NCBI GenBank assembly: GCA_016200895.1
Contig: JACQDX010000058.1
Span: forward strand, 1-61,422
Reading direction: 5' to 3'
Length of the DNA: 61,422 nucleotides
From: Burkholderiales bacterium
GTDB lineage: Bacteria > Pseudomonadota > Gammaproteobacteria > Burkholderiales > Burkholderiaceae_D
The notes beneath the pieces were generated by a model. That model was not told the origin of the DNA and searched no databases. It worked only from the letters and a program-made list of their open reading frames with translations. The position numbers and the translations under genes are program-made. Positions 32,446 through 40,493 of this stretch are shown here, one piece after another; positions within the stretch are counted from its first letter, which is position 1, and each line of letters opens with the position of its first letter.

Positions 32446-32711
32446 GACTTTGTATTGCAAAACGGGAAATTGCTACTAATCAGTCCTTCATATCTATCTG
32501 ATTTTTTCTTGTCTTTGACGCTGATTGACGAGGCATTTTCCTACATACAAACAAATATCAACGGCGCATTATTACTCCAAGACAAATCCGGTTGAAACCA
32601 CAAAGAGTCAACAAATGCAAATTAATCGTATCAATATTGCAGCGATATAGACAATTGCATAATATAAATGTAAATTTGGTAATCATGATATATTTACATG
32701 GGTTTGCGAAC

Positions 32712-32795
32712 AGGTAAACTGGCTTAGTTTCATAGGTAAATTGTGCTGCGGATGGCTTGTTACAAATACCGTCTTACAGATGGACTGTTACAAAT
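32712..32795. promoter_or_regulatory. Direct repeats upstream of the signalling operon
   Basis: AGGTAAACTGGC and AGGTAAATTGTGC lie 23 bp apart (32712 and 32735). GATGGCTTGTTACAAAT (32751) and GATGGACTGTTACAAAT (32779) lie 28 bp apart and differ at one or two positions. They are possible binding sites of an unknown activator 65-150 bp before the first start codon. Confidence 0.5.
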
Positions 32796-32859
32796 TTCGC
32801 GTTGCAGCAATATTGCCTTGAAGTATTATTAATTATTGTGCGCAGGCGAGAGGTGTCTA

Positions 32860-33297
32860 ATGAATGACAGCATTCCGCAAACCAGACCGGTCACCATCCT
32901 GGTCGTCGATGACGACGATGTTGATGTGCTGGGCATAGAGCGCGCACTGAAAAAACTCAGGATCGCCAACCCCGTCGTGCGTGCCCATGACGGTGTGGAA
33001 GCGCTGGAAATCCTGCGCTCACCCGAGGGCTTGCCACGCCCCTATCTGATTTTGCTGGACATCAATATGCCACGCATGAACGGGCAAGAGTTTCTGGCAG
33101 AACTGCGGCAAGACAAGAATTTGTCGTCGGCAGTTGTATTTGTACTGACCACGTCACAGGATGACCAGGACAAGCTGATGGCCTATTCCAAGCATGTGGC
33201 CGGTTATATCGTCAAACAGCATGTGGGTGATGGCTTTATGCGTGTGACGGAAATGCTTGACCATTACTGGCGGGTAGTTGAACTACCCGTTGTCTGA
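32860..33297 (+). CDS. Single-domain response regulator (CheY/Rcp1-like)
   Basis: The 145-residue protein consists of one receiver domain: acidic pocket DDDD (17-20), phospho-acceptor Asp67 in LLDINMP, the T-T-S of strand 4 (VFVLTTSQDD) and the conserved Lys in Y-I-V-K-Q. The insertion SPEGLPRPYL before the Asp is typical of Rcp1-type regulators that work with phytochrome-like or PAS kinases. No output domain. It lies 9 bp before the REC-GGDEF-EAL gene. The ATG at 32860 has GAGAGGTG upstream; the frame is open to a GTG at 32836. Confidence 0.93.
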   Translation: MNDSIPQTRPVTILVVDDDDVDVLGIERALKKLRIANPVVRAHDGVEALEILRSPEGLPRPYLILLDINMPRMNGQEFLAELRQDKNLSSAVVFVLTTSQDDQDKLMAYSKHVAGYIVKQHVGDGFMRVTEMLDHYWRVVELPVV

Positions 33298-33306
33298 GGT
33301 GTAATC

Positions 33307-35082
33307 ATGATGCTGACCGCGCCACCACAAACTTCTACGCTTGATATCCTCATCATCGATGATGATGAAATCGACAGGCGTAATGTTATCCGCGCACTGA
33401 AACAGGTGTCTGTCAGCGTCAAAATCGTTGAAGCCAATAATGCGCTGGATGGTTTGCTGAAAGCCAAAGAGACCCTGTTTGACGTTATCCTGCTCGACTA
33501 CCGTCTGCCTGACCGTGACGGCATCGAAGTATTAAAGAGCCTGCGCCTCGACAAAACCCATCACACTGCCATCATCATGCTGACGCACCAGGAAGATGTG
33601 AGCCTGGCCGAGCAAGCCATAGAAGCCGGTGCGCAAGATTTTTTGCTGAAAGAAGAAGTCAATGCCCGCCGCCTGATGCGTGCGGTGCACCAGGCACGCC
33701 ACCGCCACAAGCTCGAATCTGAACTCAGCCGCAGTTATAACCAGTTGCGTGAGCTGGCAGAACATGATGCCCTGACTGGTCTCGCCAACCGCTACGACTT
33801 CGAGCGGGCGCTGGCCTTTGCTGTCAGCCGTGCCAAACGTGAAAACCTGCACGGCAAGATGGCGGTGCTGCTGCTCGACCTGGACCGTTTCAAGAATGTG
33901 AATGACACCTATGGTCATGCGATTGGAGACCAGTTGCTCATCAAGGTGGCACGCCGCCTGGGCACGACGACGCGTGGCAGTGACTTGCTGGCGCGCCTGG
34001 GTGGGGATGAATTTGTGGTGCTGGTGCAGGACATGGAGAGGGTTGATCAGGCTATTTTGCTGGCTACCCGCATTGTCGAAGCATTCAAGAAACCCATCGT
34101 GCTGGATGGCCTGGAATGGCATGTCACCATGAGTATAGGCATTGCCGTCTTTGGTTCTTGCGCCAACGATGCAACTGAACTGATGAAGTGCGCCGACATT
34201 GCCATGTACCGCGCCAAGCAAGAGGGACGTAACCAGAGCCATTTTTATTCTGACCAGTTGCACCAGGCGGTGCGCCACCGCATGTACCTGGAACGTGATT
34301 TGCGCCACGCCTTGCGCAATGAGCAATTGCAAGTGTATTACCAGGCCAAGATCAATCCCTTTGATGGCCGCATAGGTGGCATGGAAGCGCTGCTGCGCTG
34401 GCACCATCCGGTAGAAGGTGTGCTGACGCCCGGTATCTTCCTGCCCATGGCTGAAGAGCTGGGCTTGATGTTTGAGATAGACCAGTGGGTCATGCGCACG
34501 GCATGCGCGCAGTTGCACGAATGGCGTTCGCTGCCGTTCTTGCATGCGCAAGACCTGACGATGGCGGTGAATGTATCGGCCATACAATTGCAGGGCGATA
34601 ACCTGATCTATACCGTGGATGAAGCCTTGCGCACCAGTGGCCTGGACCCGCGTTACCTGGAGCTGGAAATCACCGAGAATGCCCTGGTCCGTGACCCTGG
34701 CCATGTCGCGGCAATTTTGCACAAGCTGGTCGGGCGCGGGGTGAAGTTGTCGCTTGATGATTTTGGTACTGGCTATTCATCTTTCGGGCATTTGAAGTTA
34801 TTCCCTATCCATGTGCTGAAGATAGACCAGAGTTTTGTTGCCGGTGTTGGCAAGGGTGAGTCACAAGAACGGCTGCTGTCTGCCATGATCGCCTTTGCCC
34901 AGACCATGGAATTGTCGCTGGTGGCCGAGGGTATAGAAACTGAGCAACAGGCACAGTTCTGTGCTGAACGTGGTTGTGAACTTTTGCAGGGTTTTTTGTA
35001 CTCACGCCCTATTCCATCGAGTGAATTTGAAGATCGCTACCTGACCGGAAGCTTCCGCCATGACCCCATCGGACCGCAATGA
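33307..35082 (+). CDS. Response regulator with GGDEF and EAL domains (c-di-GMP turnover)
   Basis: The 591-residue protein has a receiver domain (1-130, Asp64 in LLDYRLPD), a diguanylate-cyclase domain (about 155-320) and an EAL phosphodiesterase domain (about 335-580). G-G-D-E-F at 232-236 is intact and has an R-G-S-D inhibitory site five residues before it. The EAL motif at 360-362 is followed by ELEITENAL, LDDFGTGYSSFGHLK, LKIDQSF and AEGIET, so both activities are possible. It overlaps the following kinase gene by 23 bp. The two kinases downstream are the likely phosphodonors, making this the c-di-GMP output of the module. Confidence 0.95.
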   Translation: MMLTAPPQTSTLDILIIDDDEIDRRNVIRALKQVSVSVKIVEANNALDGLLKAKETLFDVILLDYRLPDRDGIEVLKSLRLDKTHHTAIIMLTHQEDVSLAEQAIEAGAQDFLLKEEVNARRLMRAVHQARHRHKLESELSRSYNQLRELAEHDALTGLANRYDFERALAFAVSRAKRENLHGKMAVLLLDLDRFKNVNDTYGHAIGDQLLIKVARRLGTTTRGSDLLARLGGDEFVVLVQDMERVDQAILLATRIVEAFKKPIVLDGLEWHVTMSIGIAVFGSCANDATELMKCADIAMYRAKQEGRNQSHFYSDQLHQAVRHRMYLERDLRHALRNEQLQVYYQAKINPFDGRIGGMEALLRWHHPVEGVLTPGIFLPMAEELGLMFEIDQWVMRTACAQLHEWRSLPFLHAQDLTMAVNVSAIQLQGDNLIYTVDEALRTSGLDPRYLELEITENALVRDPGHVAAILHKLVGRGVKLSLDDFGTGYSSFGHLKLFPIHVLKIDQSFVAGVGKGESQERLLSAMIAFAQTMELSLVAEGIETEQQAQFCAERGCELLQGFLYSRPIPSSEFEDRYLTGSFRHDPIGPQ

Positions 35083-37288
35083 AGCAGATAGCAATCTCAA
35101 GTCTGGTTACGTCAATGAACATCATGCCCTGCTGGCGGCCATCGTCGCCTCAGCCGACGATGCCATCATAGGTAGCGACCTCTGCGGTAATATCCTGAGC
35201 TGGAACCATGCGGCAGAAATCCTGTTTGGCTATAGCGCCACGGCAATTTACCAGCGTCCTTTTGCCAGCCTCTTTCCCGCCGGACAATTACCTGACCATC
35301 TCGCACTCATCAAACTCTTGCAGCAAGGCGCTTCGATAGGCCATTTTGAGACCATGCGGCGCTGCCAGGATGGTACAGAATTACCGGTGGCGCTGACCAT
35401 TTCTGCCATGCGTGATGAGGGTGACAATATCATTGGCCTGTCGCTGATTGCGCGTGACTTTAGCGTGGGTTACCGCATGGCTGCCCGCCTGACGCAAAGC
35501 GAACGCCATTTCCGCCAGGTGGTGGATGCTGCACCCAATGCCATGGTGATGATAGACCGCCGTGGCCTGATAGAAATGGTCAATTCGCAGACCGAGATCA
35601 TCTTTGGTTATACCCGCTCAGAACTGATGGGCAAACCGCTGGAAATTTTAATCCCGTCACGCTTCCAGCGCCATCACCCCAGCCTGCGCACCGGCTACTT
35701 TGCCAACCCTGTCAGCCGCGTCATGGGGCGCGGGCGCGATCTGTTTGCTCTGCGCAAGGATGGTACAGAATTCCCGGTAGAGATAGGCCTGAACCCGATA
35801 GAAACAACCGACGGCATCAAGGTCTTGTCAGCCATCGTTGACATCACAGAACGCAGGCGCCAGGAAGAACGCTTCCGCCTGGTGGTGGAAGCTGCGCCGA
35901 ATGCCATGGTGATGATAGACAGCCAGGGCATGATAGAAATGGTCAATGCCCAGACTGAACAAATTTTTGGCTATGAGCGTGAAGAATTACTGGGCCAGCC
36001 CATGGAAGTATTGATACCTGAACGCTTCCGCACCCATCACCCCGGTTTGCGCACCCACTTCTTTGCCCAACCCAGCAGTCGTACCATGGGTTCTGGCCGT
36101 GACCTGTTTGGCTTGCGCAAAGATGGTACAGAATTTCCGGTAGAGATAGGCCTGAACCCGATAGAAACTGAGGATGGCCTCAAAGTCCTGTCCGCCATTG
36201 TCGATATCAGTGAACGCAAGCGTCAGGAAGAGCGCTTCCGCCTGGTGGTGGAAGCTGCGCCCAATGCCATGGTCATGATAGACAGTCGCGGCATGATAGA
36301 AATGGTGAATGCACAGACCGAGCACCTGTTTGGTTACCAGCGTACAGAATTGCTGGGTCATCCCATGGAAATGCTCATCCCTGCCCGTTTCCGCCCGCAA
36401 CACCCGGATTTGCGTGCCCATTATTTTTCCAGCCCCAGCACCCGTGCCATGGGCACAGGCCGTGACCTGTTTGGCTTGCGCAAGGACGGTAGCGAATTCC
36501 AGATAGAGATAGGCCTGAATCCCATACAAACTGCCGATGGCCTCAAAGTACTGTCGGCGATTGTCGATATCTCGGAACGCAAACGCTTCACCGATGAGCT
36601 GTCCAGGCGCAATCAGGAGCTGAATAATTTTGCCTTTGTGGCTTCGCATGATCTCAAGTCGCCCTTGCGTGGCGTTGATCAACTGGCCACCTGGCTGACA
36701 GAAGACCTGGCTGGCAAGATCGATGATGAAACCAATGAACACCTGCGTTTGATGCGCATACGTATCAAACGCATGGAAAGGCTGCTTGATGACTTGCTGC
36801 TCTACTTTCGCGCCGGGCAATTGGGTGGCACGGTAGAATATATCGACTTTGCTGAACTGATACGCGATGTGTTTGAGCTTTGCTGTCCTGATCAGTCTTT
36901 CAGGCTGGAATTGCAAGGCGATTTCCCGCGCTGTCATACCCACAAGGTGCCGCTGGAACTGGTATTCCGCAACCTCATCAGCAATGCCATCAAACATCAT
37001 GATACAAAACGCGGTTGCATCGCCATCCACTCCATACCGAATGAGCAGTGGCTGGAATTTGCAGTCTGCGATGATGGCCCTGGCATCGCTGCTGAACACA
37101 ATGACCGCGTGTTTGCCATGTTCCAGACCCTGCGCCCGCGTGATGAAGTCGAAGGCAGTGGCATGGGCCTGTCCATCATCAAAAAAACCATAGAGTCACT
37201 GGGTGGCAACATCAAGCTGGGCGCCAACCAGCCACGCGGTGCCATGTTCAAATTCACCTGGCCACGCAATATGGCAGAGGCGCTTTAA
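35060..37288 (+). CDS. Multi-PAS histidine kinase with tandemly duplicated PAS domains
   Basis: The 742-residue soluble kinase has four PAS domains, a HisKA domain with H530 in VASHDLKSPLRG, and a HATPase domain with N (ISNAIKHH), G1 (DDGPGIA), F (FAMFQTL) and G2 (GSGMGLSIIKK). PAS2, PAS3 and PAS4 are near-identical copies, each starting FRxVV(D/E)AAPNAMVMID and repeating at exactly 363 bp (about 35507, 35870 and 36233), so they arose by tandem duplication. The kinase core is of the phytochrome-like type that pairs with Rcp1 regulators. No membrane segment, so the signal is cytosolic; no haem or flavin residue can be named. Confidence 0.93.
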   Translation: MTPSDRNEADSNLKSGYVNEHHALLAAIVASADDAIIGSDLCGNILSWNHAAEILFGYSATAIYQRPFASLFPAGQLPDHLALIKLLQQGASIGHFETMRRCQDGTELPVALTISAMRDEGDNIIGLSLIARDFSVGYRMAARLTQSERHFRQVVDAAPNAMVMIDRRGLIEMVNSQTEIIFGYTRSELMGKPLEILIPSRFQRHHPSLRTGYFANPVSRVMGRGRDLFALRKDGTEFPVEIGLNPIETTDGIKVLSAIVDITERRRQEERFRLVVEAAPNAMVMIDSQGMIEMVNAQTEQIFGYEREELLGQPMEVLIPERFRTHHPGLRTHFFAQPSSRTMGSGRDLFGLRKDGTEFPVEIGLNPIETEDGLKVLSAIVDISERKRQEERFRLVVEAAPNAMVMIDSRGMIEMVNAQTEHLFGYQRTELLGHPMEMLIPARFRPQHPDLRAHYFSSPSTRAMGTGRDLFGLRKDGSEFQIEIGLNPIQTADGLKVLSAIVDISERKRFTDELSRRNQELNNFAFVASHDLKSPLRGVDQLATWLTEDLAGKIDDETNEHLRLMRIRIKRMERLLDDLLLYFRAGQLGGTVEYIDFAELIRDVFELCCPDQSFRLELQGDFPRCHTHKVPLELVFRNLISNAIKHHDTKRGCIAIHSIPNEQWLEFAVCDDGPGIAAEHNDRVFAMFQTLRPRDEVEGSGMGLSIIKKTIESLGGNIKLGANQPRGAMFKFTWPRNMAEAL

Positions 37289-37292
37289 AATC

Positions 37293-38798
37293 ATGACCGA
37301 TACCAGCACAGATATCAGCACAGATACCGGCAACCACAATGCATCGCTTTCATTATTGGCAGCCATCGTCAATTCATCCGACGATGCCATCATAGGCAGT
37401 GACCTCAACGGTCGCATCATCAGCTGGAATAATGCCGCCAGCGCCTTGTTCGGGCATGCGCATGATGCCATCCTGGGCCAGCCCTTTGAATCACTCTTCC
37501 CTGCGGGCCAGTTACCCGACCATGCCACCCTGGCTCAACTGCTGCAAAAAAACAGCGCCATAGGCCAGTTTGAAACCATGGGCAGGCGCTCCGATGGCAG
37601 TGAGATACCAGTGTCACTGACCATCTCTGCCATACGTGATGCCAGCGGCAATATCTTTGGCTTGTCCCTCAGCGCACGTGACTTCAGCAATGGCTACAAG
37701 ATGGCGGCCAGACTGACGCAAAGTGAAAGACATTTTCGCCAGGTCGTGAATGCCGCCCCGAATGCCATGATACTGGTGGGCAGCAATGGCTTGATAGAAA
37801 TGGTGAATGGCCGTGCCGAACAACTGTTTGGCTACACCCGCGCAGAACTGCTGGGCCAGCCGCTGGACATGCTGGTGCCGGAACGCTTTCGTGAACCAGA
37901 TCCCGGCCTGCCTGCCACTTGCTTTGCCCGGCAAGAAGCAGCGACCATCGCCAAGGCCAGCGAGCTGTATGCCCTGCGCAAGGACGGTACAGAATTCCCG
38001 GTCGAAGTTAGCCTCAATCCTATCGACACTGCTGACGGCGTCAAGACATTATCGGCCATTGTCGATATGTCGGAACGCAAACGCTTTACTGATGAGCTCT
38101 CGCGCCGCAATCAGGAACTCAAGGATTTTGCCTATGTTGCCTCACATGATTTAAAAGCGCCGCTACGTGGCGTCAACCAGTTGGCGACCTGGATCACAGA
38201 AGACCTGGAAGGCCAGATCAATGAAGAAACCAGCGAACACCTGCACCTCATGCGCGTGCGCATCACCCGCATGGAAAAACTGCTCGATGACCTGCTCCTC
38301 TACTTCCGCGCCGACAACCTGGGTGGCAGCATAGAAAACATAGACTTTGCCGAGATGGTGCGGGATGTCTTTGAGCTGTGTTGCAACAATCCCTCGTTTG
38401 CACTGGAATTGCAAGGAGTTTTTCCTAAAGCTGAAACCCACAAAGTCGCCCTGGAACTGGTCTTGCGCAACCTCATCAACAATGCCATCAAACACCACGA
38501 CAAAGCCAGCGGCCACATCATCGTGCGTTCCATCCCCTCCCCTGACGAACAGTATTACCTCTTCGAAGTCGCCGACGACGGCCCAGGCATCGCGCCAGAA
38601 CATTACGAGCGCGTTTTCGCCATGTTCCAAACCCTGCGCCCCCGCGACGAAGTAGAAGGCAGCGGCATGGGCCTGGCCGTCATCAAGAAAACCATAGAGT
38701 CGCTGGGCGGCAGTATCAGCCTTGCTGCCAACCAACCACGCGGGGCTGCGTTCAGGTTTAGCTGGCCAAGGCTGACAGGAAATAATGTCGGCCCGTAG
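37293..38798 (+). CDS. PAS histidine kinase, paralogue of the preceding gene
   Basis: Starting at the ATG at 37293, 4 bp after the upstream stop, the 501-residue protein has two PAS domains and the same HisKA-HATPase core (H285 in VASHDLKAPLRG; DDGPGIA; FAMFQTLRPRDEVEGSGMGLAVIKK). It aligns throughout with the preceding kinase minus two of the PAS copies, so the pair arose by gene duplication. The stop codon TAG is the first part of a GTAGGAGCGGCTTCAGCCGCGA REP palindrome at 38795. No membrane segments. It probably phosphorylates the same two receivers. Confidence 0.93.
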   Translation: MTDTSTDISTDTGNHNASLSLLAAIVNSSDDAIIGSDLNGRIISWNNAASALFGHAHDAILGQPFESLFPAGQLPDHATLAQLLQKNSAIGQFETMGRRSDGSEIPVSLTISAIRDASGNIFGLSLSARDFSNGYKMAARLTQSERHFRQVVNAAPNAMILVGSNGLIEMVNGRAEQLFGYTRAELLGQPLDMLVPERFREPDPGLPATCFARQEAATIAKASELYALRKDGTEFPVEVSLNPIDTADGVKTLSAIVDMSERKRFTDELSRRNQELKDFAYVASHDLKAPLRGVNQLATWITEDLEGQINEETSEHLHLMRVRITRMEKLLDDLLLYFRADNLGGSIENIDFAEMVRDVFELCCNNPSFALELQGVFPKAETHKVALELVLRNLINNAIKHHDKASGHIIVRSIPSPDEQYYLFEVADDGPGIAPEHYERVFAMFQTLRPRDEVEGSGMGLAVIKKTIESLGGSISLAANQPRGAAFRFSWPRLTGNNVGP

Positions 38799-38820
38799 GA
38801 GCGGCTTCAGCCGCGAATAG
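38795..38820. repeat. REP palindrome GTAGGAGCGGCTTCAGCCGCGA
   Basis: A GCGGCTTCAGCCGC hairpin preceded by GTAG, the form common in gammaproteobacterial and betaproteobacterial REP elements. The kinase stop codon lies in its first bases. Confidence 0.75.
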
Positions 38821-38945
38821 CAAACGGAACTAAAAATTCCAGACCAAAAAGCTCACCACAGAGTCACAGAGAAATTCAAGAATTGAGAAGGCGTTGCTGT
38901 TTGCTGTCTGGAATGAGGAAGTTGGATCAAATTCCATCAGTATCG

Positions 38946-38990
38946 TAGGTTGGGCCGGGCCTCGCCAGGCTACGCTTCATCAGCCCAACA
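38946..38990. repeat. GTAGGTTGGGC...GCCCAAC inverted repeat
   Basis: GTTGGGC at the left is inverted as GCCCAAC at the right, with GGCTACGCTTCATCA between; this form of repeat is widespread in Proteobacteria. Confidence 0.55.
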
Positions 38991-39126
38991 CTCGGTACAT
39001 CAATCACGCATCCATTTCTCAGCAGCCTGGTGCTGGTTTGGTGAAACGCAGTTCTTCAAGGAAATTCGGCAAATCAGGACATTCGTCACAAAAAAAACGG
39101 TGCATCAAAGCACCCGACACAAATAC

Positions 39127-39157
39127 GATGGATTCGTGCCTGCACAGGAATGACGAT
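39127..39157 (-). repeat. GCGCAGGC-type repeat arm
   Basis: GATGGATTCGTGCCTGCACAGGAATGACGAT, a degenerate arm followed by the tail TAGATGAGCCACACGGTTTGCAT also seen after the copy at 46741. Confidence 0.65.
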
Positions 39158-39274
39158 TCAGAGATGTCCAAATAGATGAGCCACACGGTTTGCATAGCCT
39201 AAAATGATGTGTCGGGAACGATCAGGACGACATCGAAGCTGACGCCATCCATCTTTCGCCCCAAGCTTATTCGA

Positions 39275-39332
39275 CGTCGCTCCAGCGCAGGCTGGAGCCT
39301 AGTGGCGTTCGTTGATCAACGAGCAGATTTGG
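39275..39332 (+). repeat. GCGCAGGC-type repeat arm with GTTGATCAAC tail
   Basis: CGTCGCTCCAGCGCAGGCTGG is followed by AGCCTAGTGGCG and TTCGTTGATCAACGAGCAGA. The copy at 42078 has the same extended tail. Confidence 0.7.
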
Positions 39333-39440
39333 CATACCTGCACAGCCATCGCAAAGGCTTGCAGTACATCAAAGCAACGATGCAAATATACTTACCACAC
39401 GGTTTGCATGGACCTGAATGCGCAACACAGCCAACCAAAC

Positions 39441-40343
39441 TCATTTCCCACCCAATACAATATTTTCACAAATAAAATCAACAAAGACACGCAACTTGGG
39501 TGACAGGTAGCGGCTTGATGGCCATAGCACGGAGAACATTCCGCCTGATTGAACGTATTTATCCAGCACTGTCTGTAGTGCCTGGGATTGCAGTTGGTCC
39601 TGCATGACAAAGTCAGGCAGGTACGCCAGCCCCATGCCCTGGCTGGCGGCGAGGATCAGGGCTTCTATGTTATTGCAGACCAGGTCAACTGGCAGGCGCG
39701 CAGAGGTACCCACTTCATGCGCGATGCCCCATTCCTGTAATTTGCCTGTGGTTGGGAATTTATAATGCAGGCATTTGTGGTGTTGCAGCTCAGCCGGATT
39801 TTGTGGAATTCCATATTGCGCAAAATAAGCGGAGGAGCCAACAATATGAAAGCGGAAGGGGCCCAGGGTTCTGGCTGTCAGGCGCGAATCTGTCAGGTCA
39901 CCACTTCTTATGGCAACGTCAATGCCTTCATCAATGACATCAACCAGCCTGTCATTGAAATCAAGATCGAGTTTAACGTCGGGGTATTGTGCAGCAAATG
40001 CTGGCAACACCGGCAGCAACATCCGGTAAGCGATGACGGGCAGGCTGACGCGCAGTTTGCCGCGCGGACTGGACGACATGCTGATGACCTCGGCCTGGGC
40101 ATCGTCAATGTCCCCGAGTATGCGTAGACAGCGCTCGTAAAACAGCTCGCCTTCAGCAGTCAGGCTGATGTGGCGGGTACTGCGGTGTAACAGGCGCACG
40201 CCCAGTTTTTCTTCCAGGCGCATCACACTCTTGCCTATGGCAGAAGAGGACACCCCCAACGCCCGCCCCGCCGCGACATAGCTGCGCAATTCTGCCGCGT
40301 GGGTAAAGGCACTCAGTTCAATCAGGCTTTCTGCGTTTTTCAT
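39441..40343 (-). CDS. LysR-family transcriptional regulator
   Basis: The 300-residue protein has the LysR DNA-binding domain (FTHAAELRSYVAAGRALGVSSSAIGKSVMRLEEKLGVRLLHRSTR) and a substrate-binding effector domain (about 90-295, beginning GKLRVSLPVIAYRMLLPVLPAF). It is divergent from a DHA2-type MFS exporter with a 150-bp shared promoter region that includes ATATACGGATAT, so it probably controls that exporter. LysR proteins with the S-S-S-A-I-G-K recognition helix are typically local regulators of drug exporters or oxidoreductases. Ligand unknown. Confidence 0.93.
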   Translation of the reverse strand: MKNAESLIELSAFTHAAELRSYVAAGRALGVSSSAIGKSVMRLEEKLGVRLLHRSTRHISLTAEGELFYERCLRILGDIDDAQAEVISMSSSPRGKLRVSLPVIAYRMLLPVLPAFAAQYPDVKLDLDFNDRLVDVIDEGIDVAIRSGDLTDSRLTARTLGPFRFHIVGSSAYFAQYGIPQNPAELQHHKCLHYKFPTTGKLQEWGIAHEVGTSARLPVDLVCNNIEALILAASQGMGLAYLPDFVMQDQLQSQALQTVLDKYVQSGGMFSVLWPSSRYLSPKLRVFVDFICENIVLGGK

Positions 40344-40493
40344 GGCATTCCGGAAAAATATTCTCTTATATACGGATATTAAGCCTGTTTTTCATTGATT
40401 GCAGATTGAATATCATCAATCCTTTATTGCCCCCTTATTGGCCCCCATTATTGGCAAGCCTCATTGCCAGGACTTTTAAAGGTAAACAACCTT

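Larger units (their letters stand above)
32244..32859. other. Long intergenic region before the signalling operon
   Basis: No gene. It contains copy C of the 101-bp element and, close to the response-regulator start, two sets of direct repeats described separately. It is AT-rich from about 32460 to 32720. Confidence 0.5.
38799..39440. other. Intergenic repeat-rich region
   Basis: No gene. From left to right: the REP palindrome, a GTAGGTTGGGC...GCCCAAC inverted repeat (about 38946-38990), and two arms of the GCGCAGGC family at 39127 and 39275. ACACGGTTTGCATGG-type tails appear at 39184 and 39399. It appears to be a landing zone for small repeats. Confidence 0.55.

Noticed and set aside
35987..37099. 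Long minus-strand frame opposite the PAS kinase (370 codons)
   Set aside because: It is a shadow of the GC-biased codons of the real gene; the frame has no recognisable domain and repeats with the PAS duplication.
39209..39475. Plus-strand frames of about 60-90 codons in the repeat-rich gap
   Set aside because: They consist mostly of repeat arms and tails and lack ribosome-binding sites.
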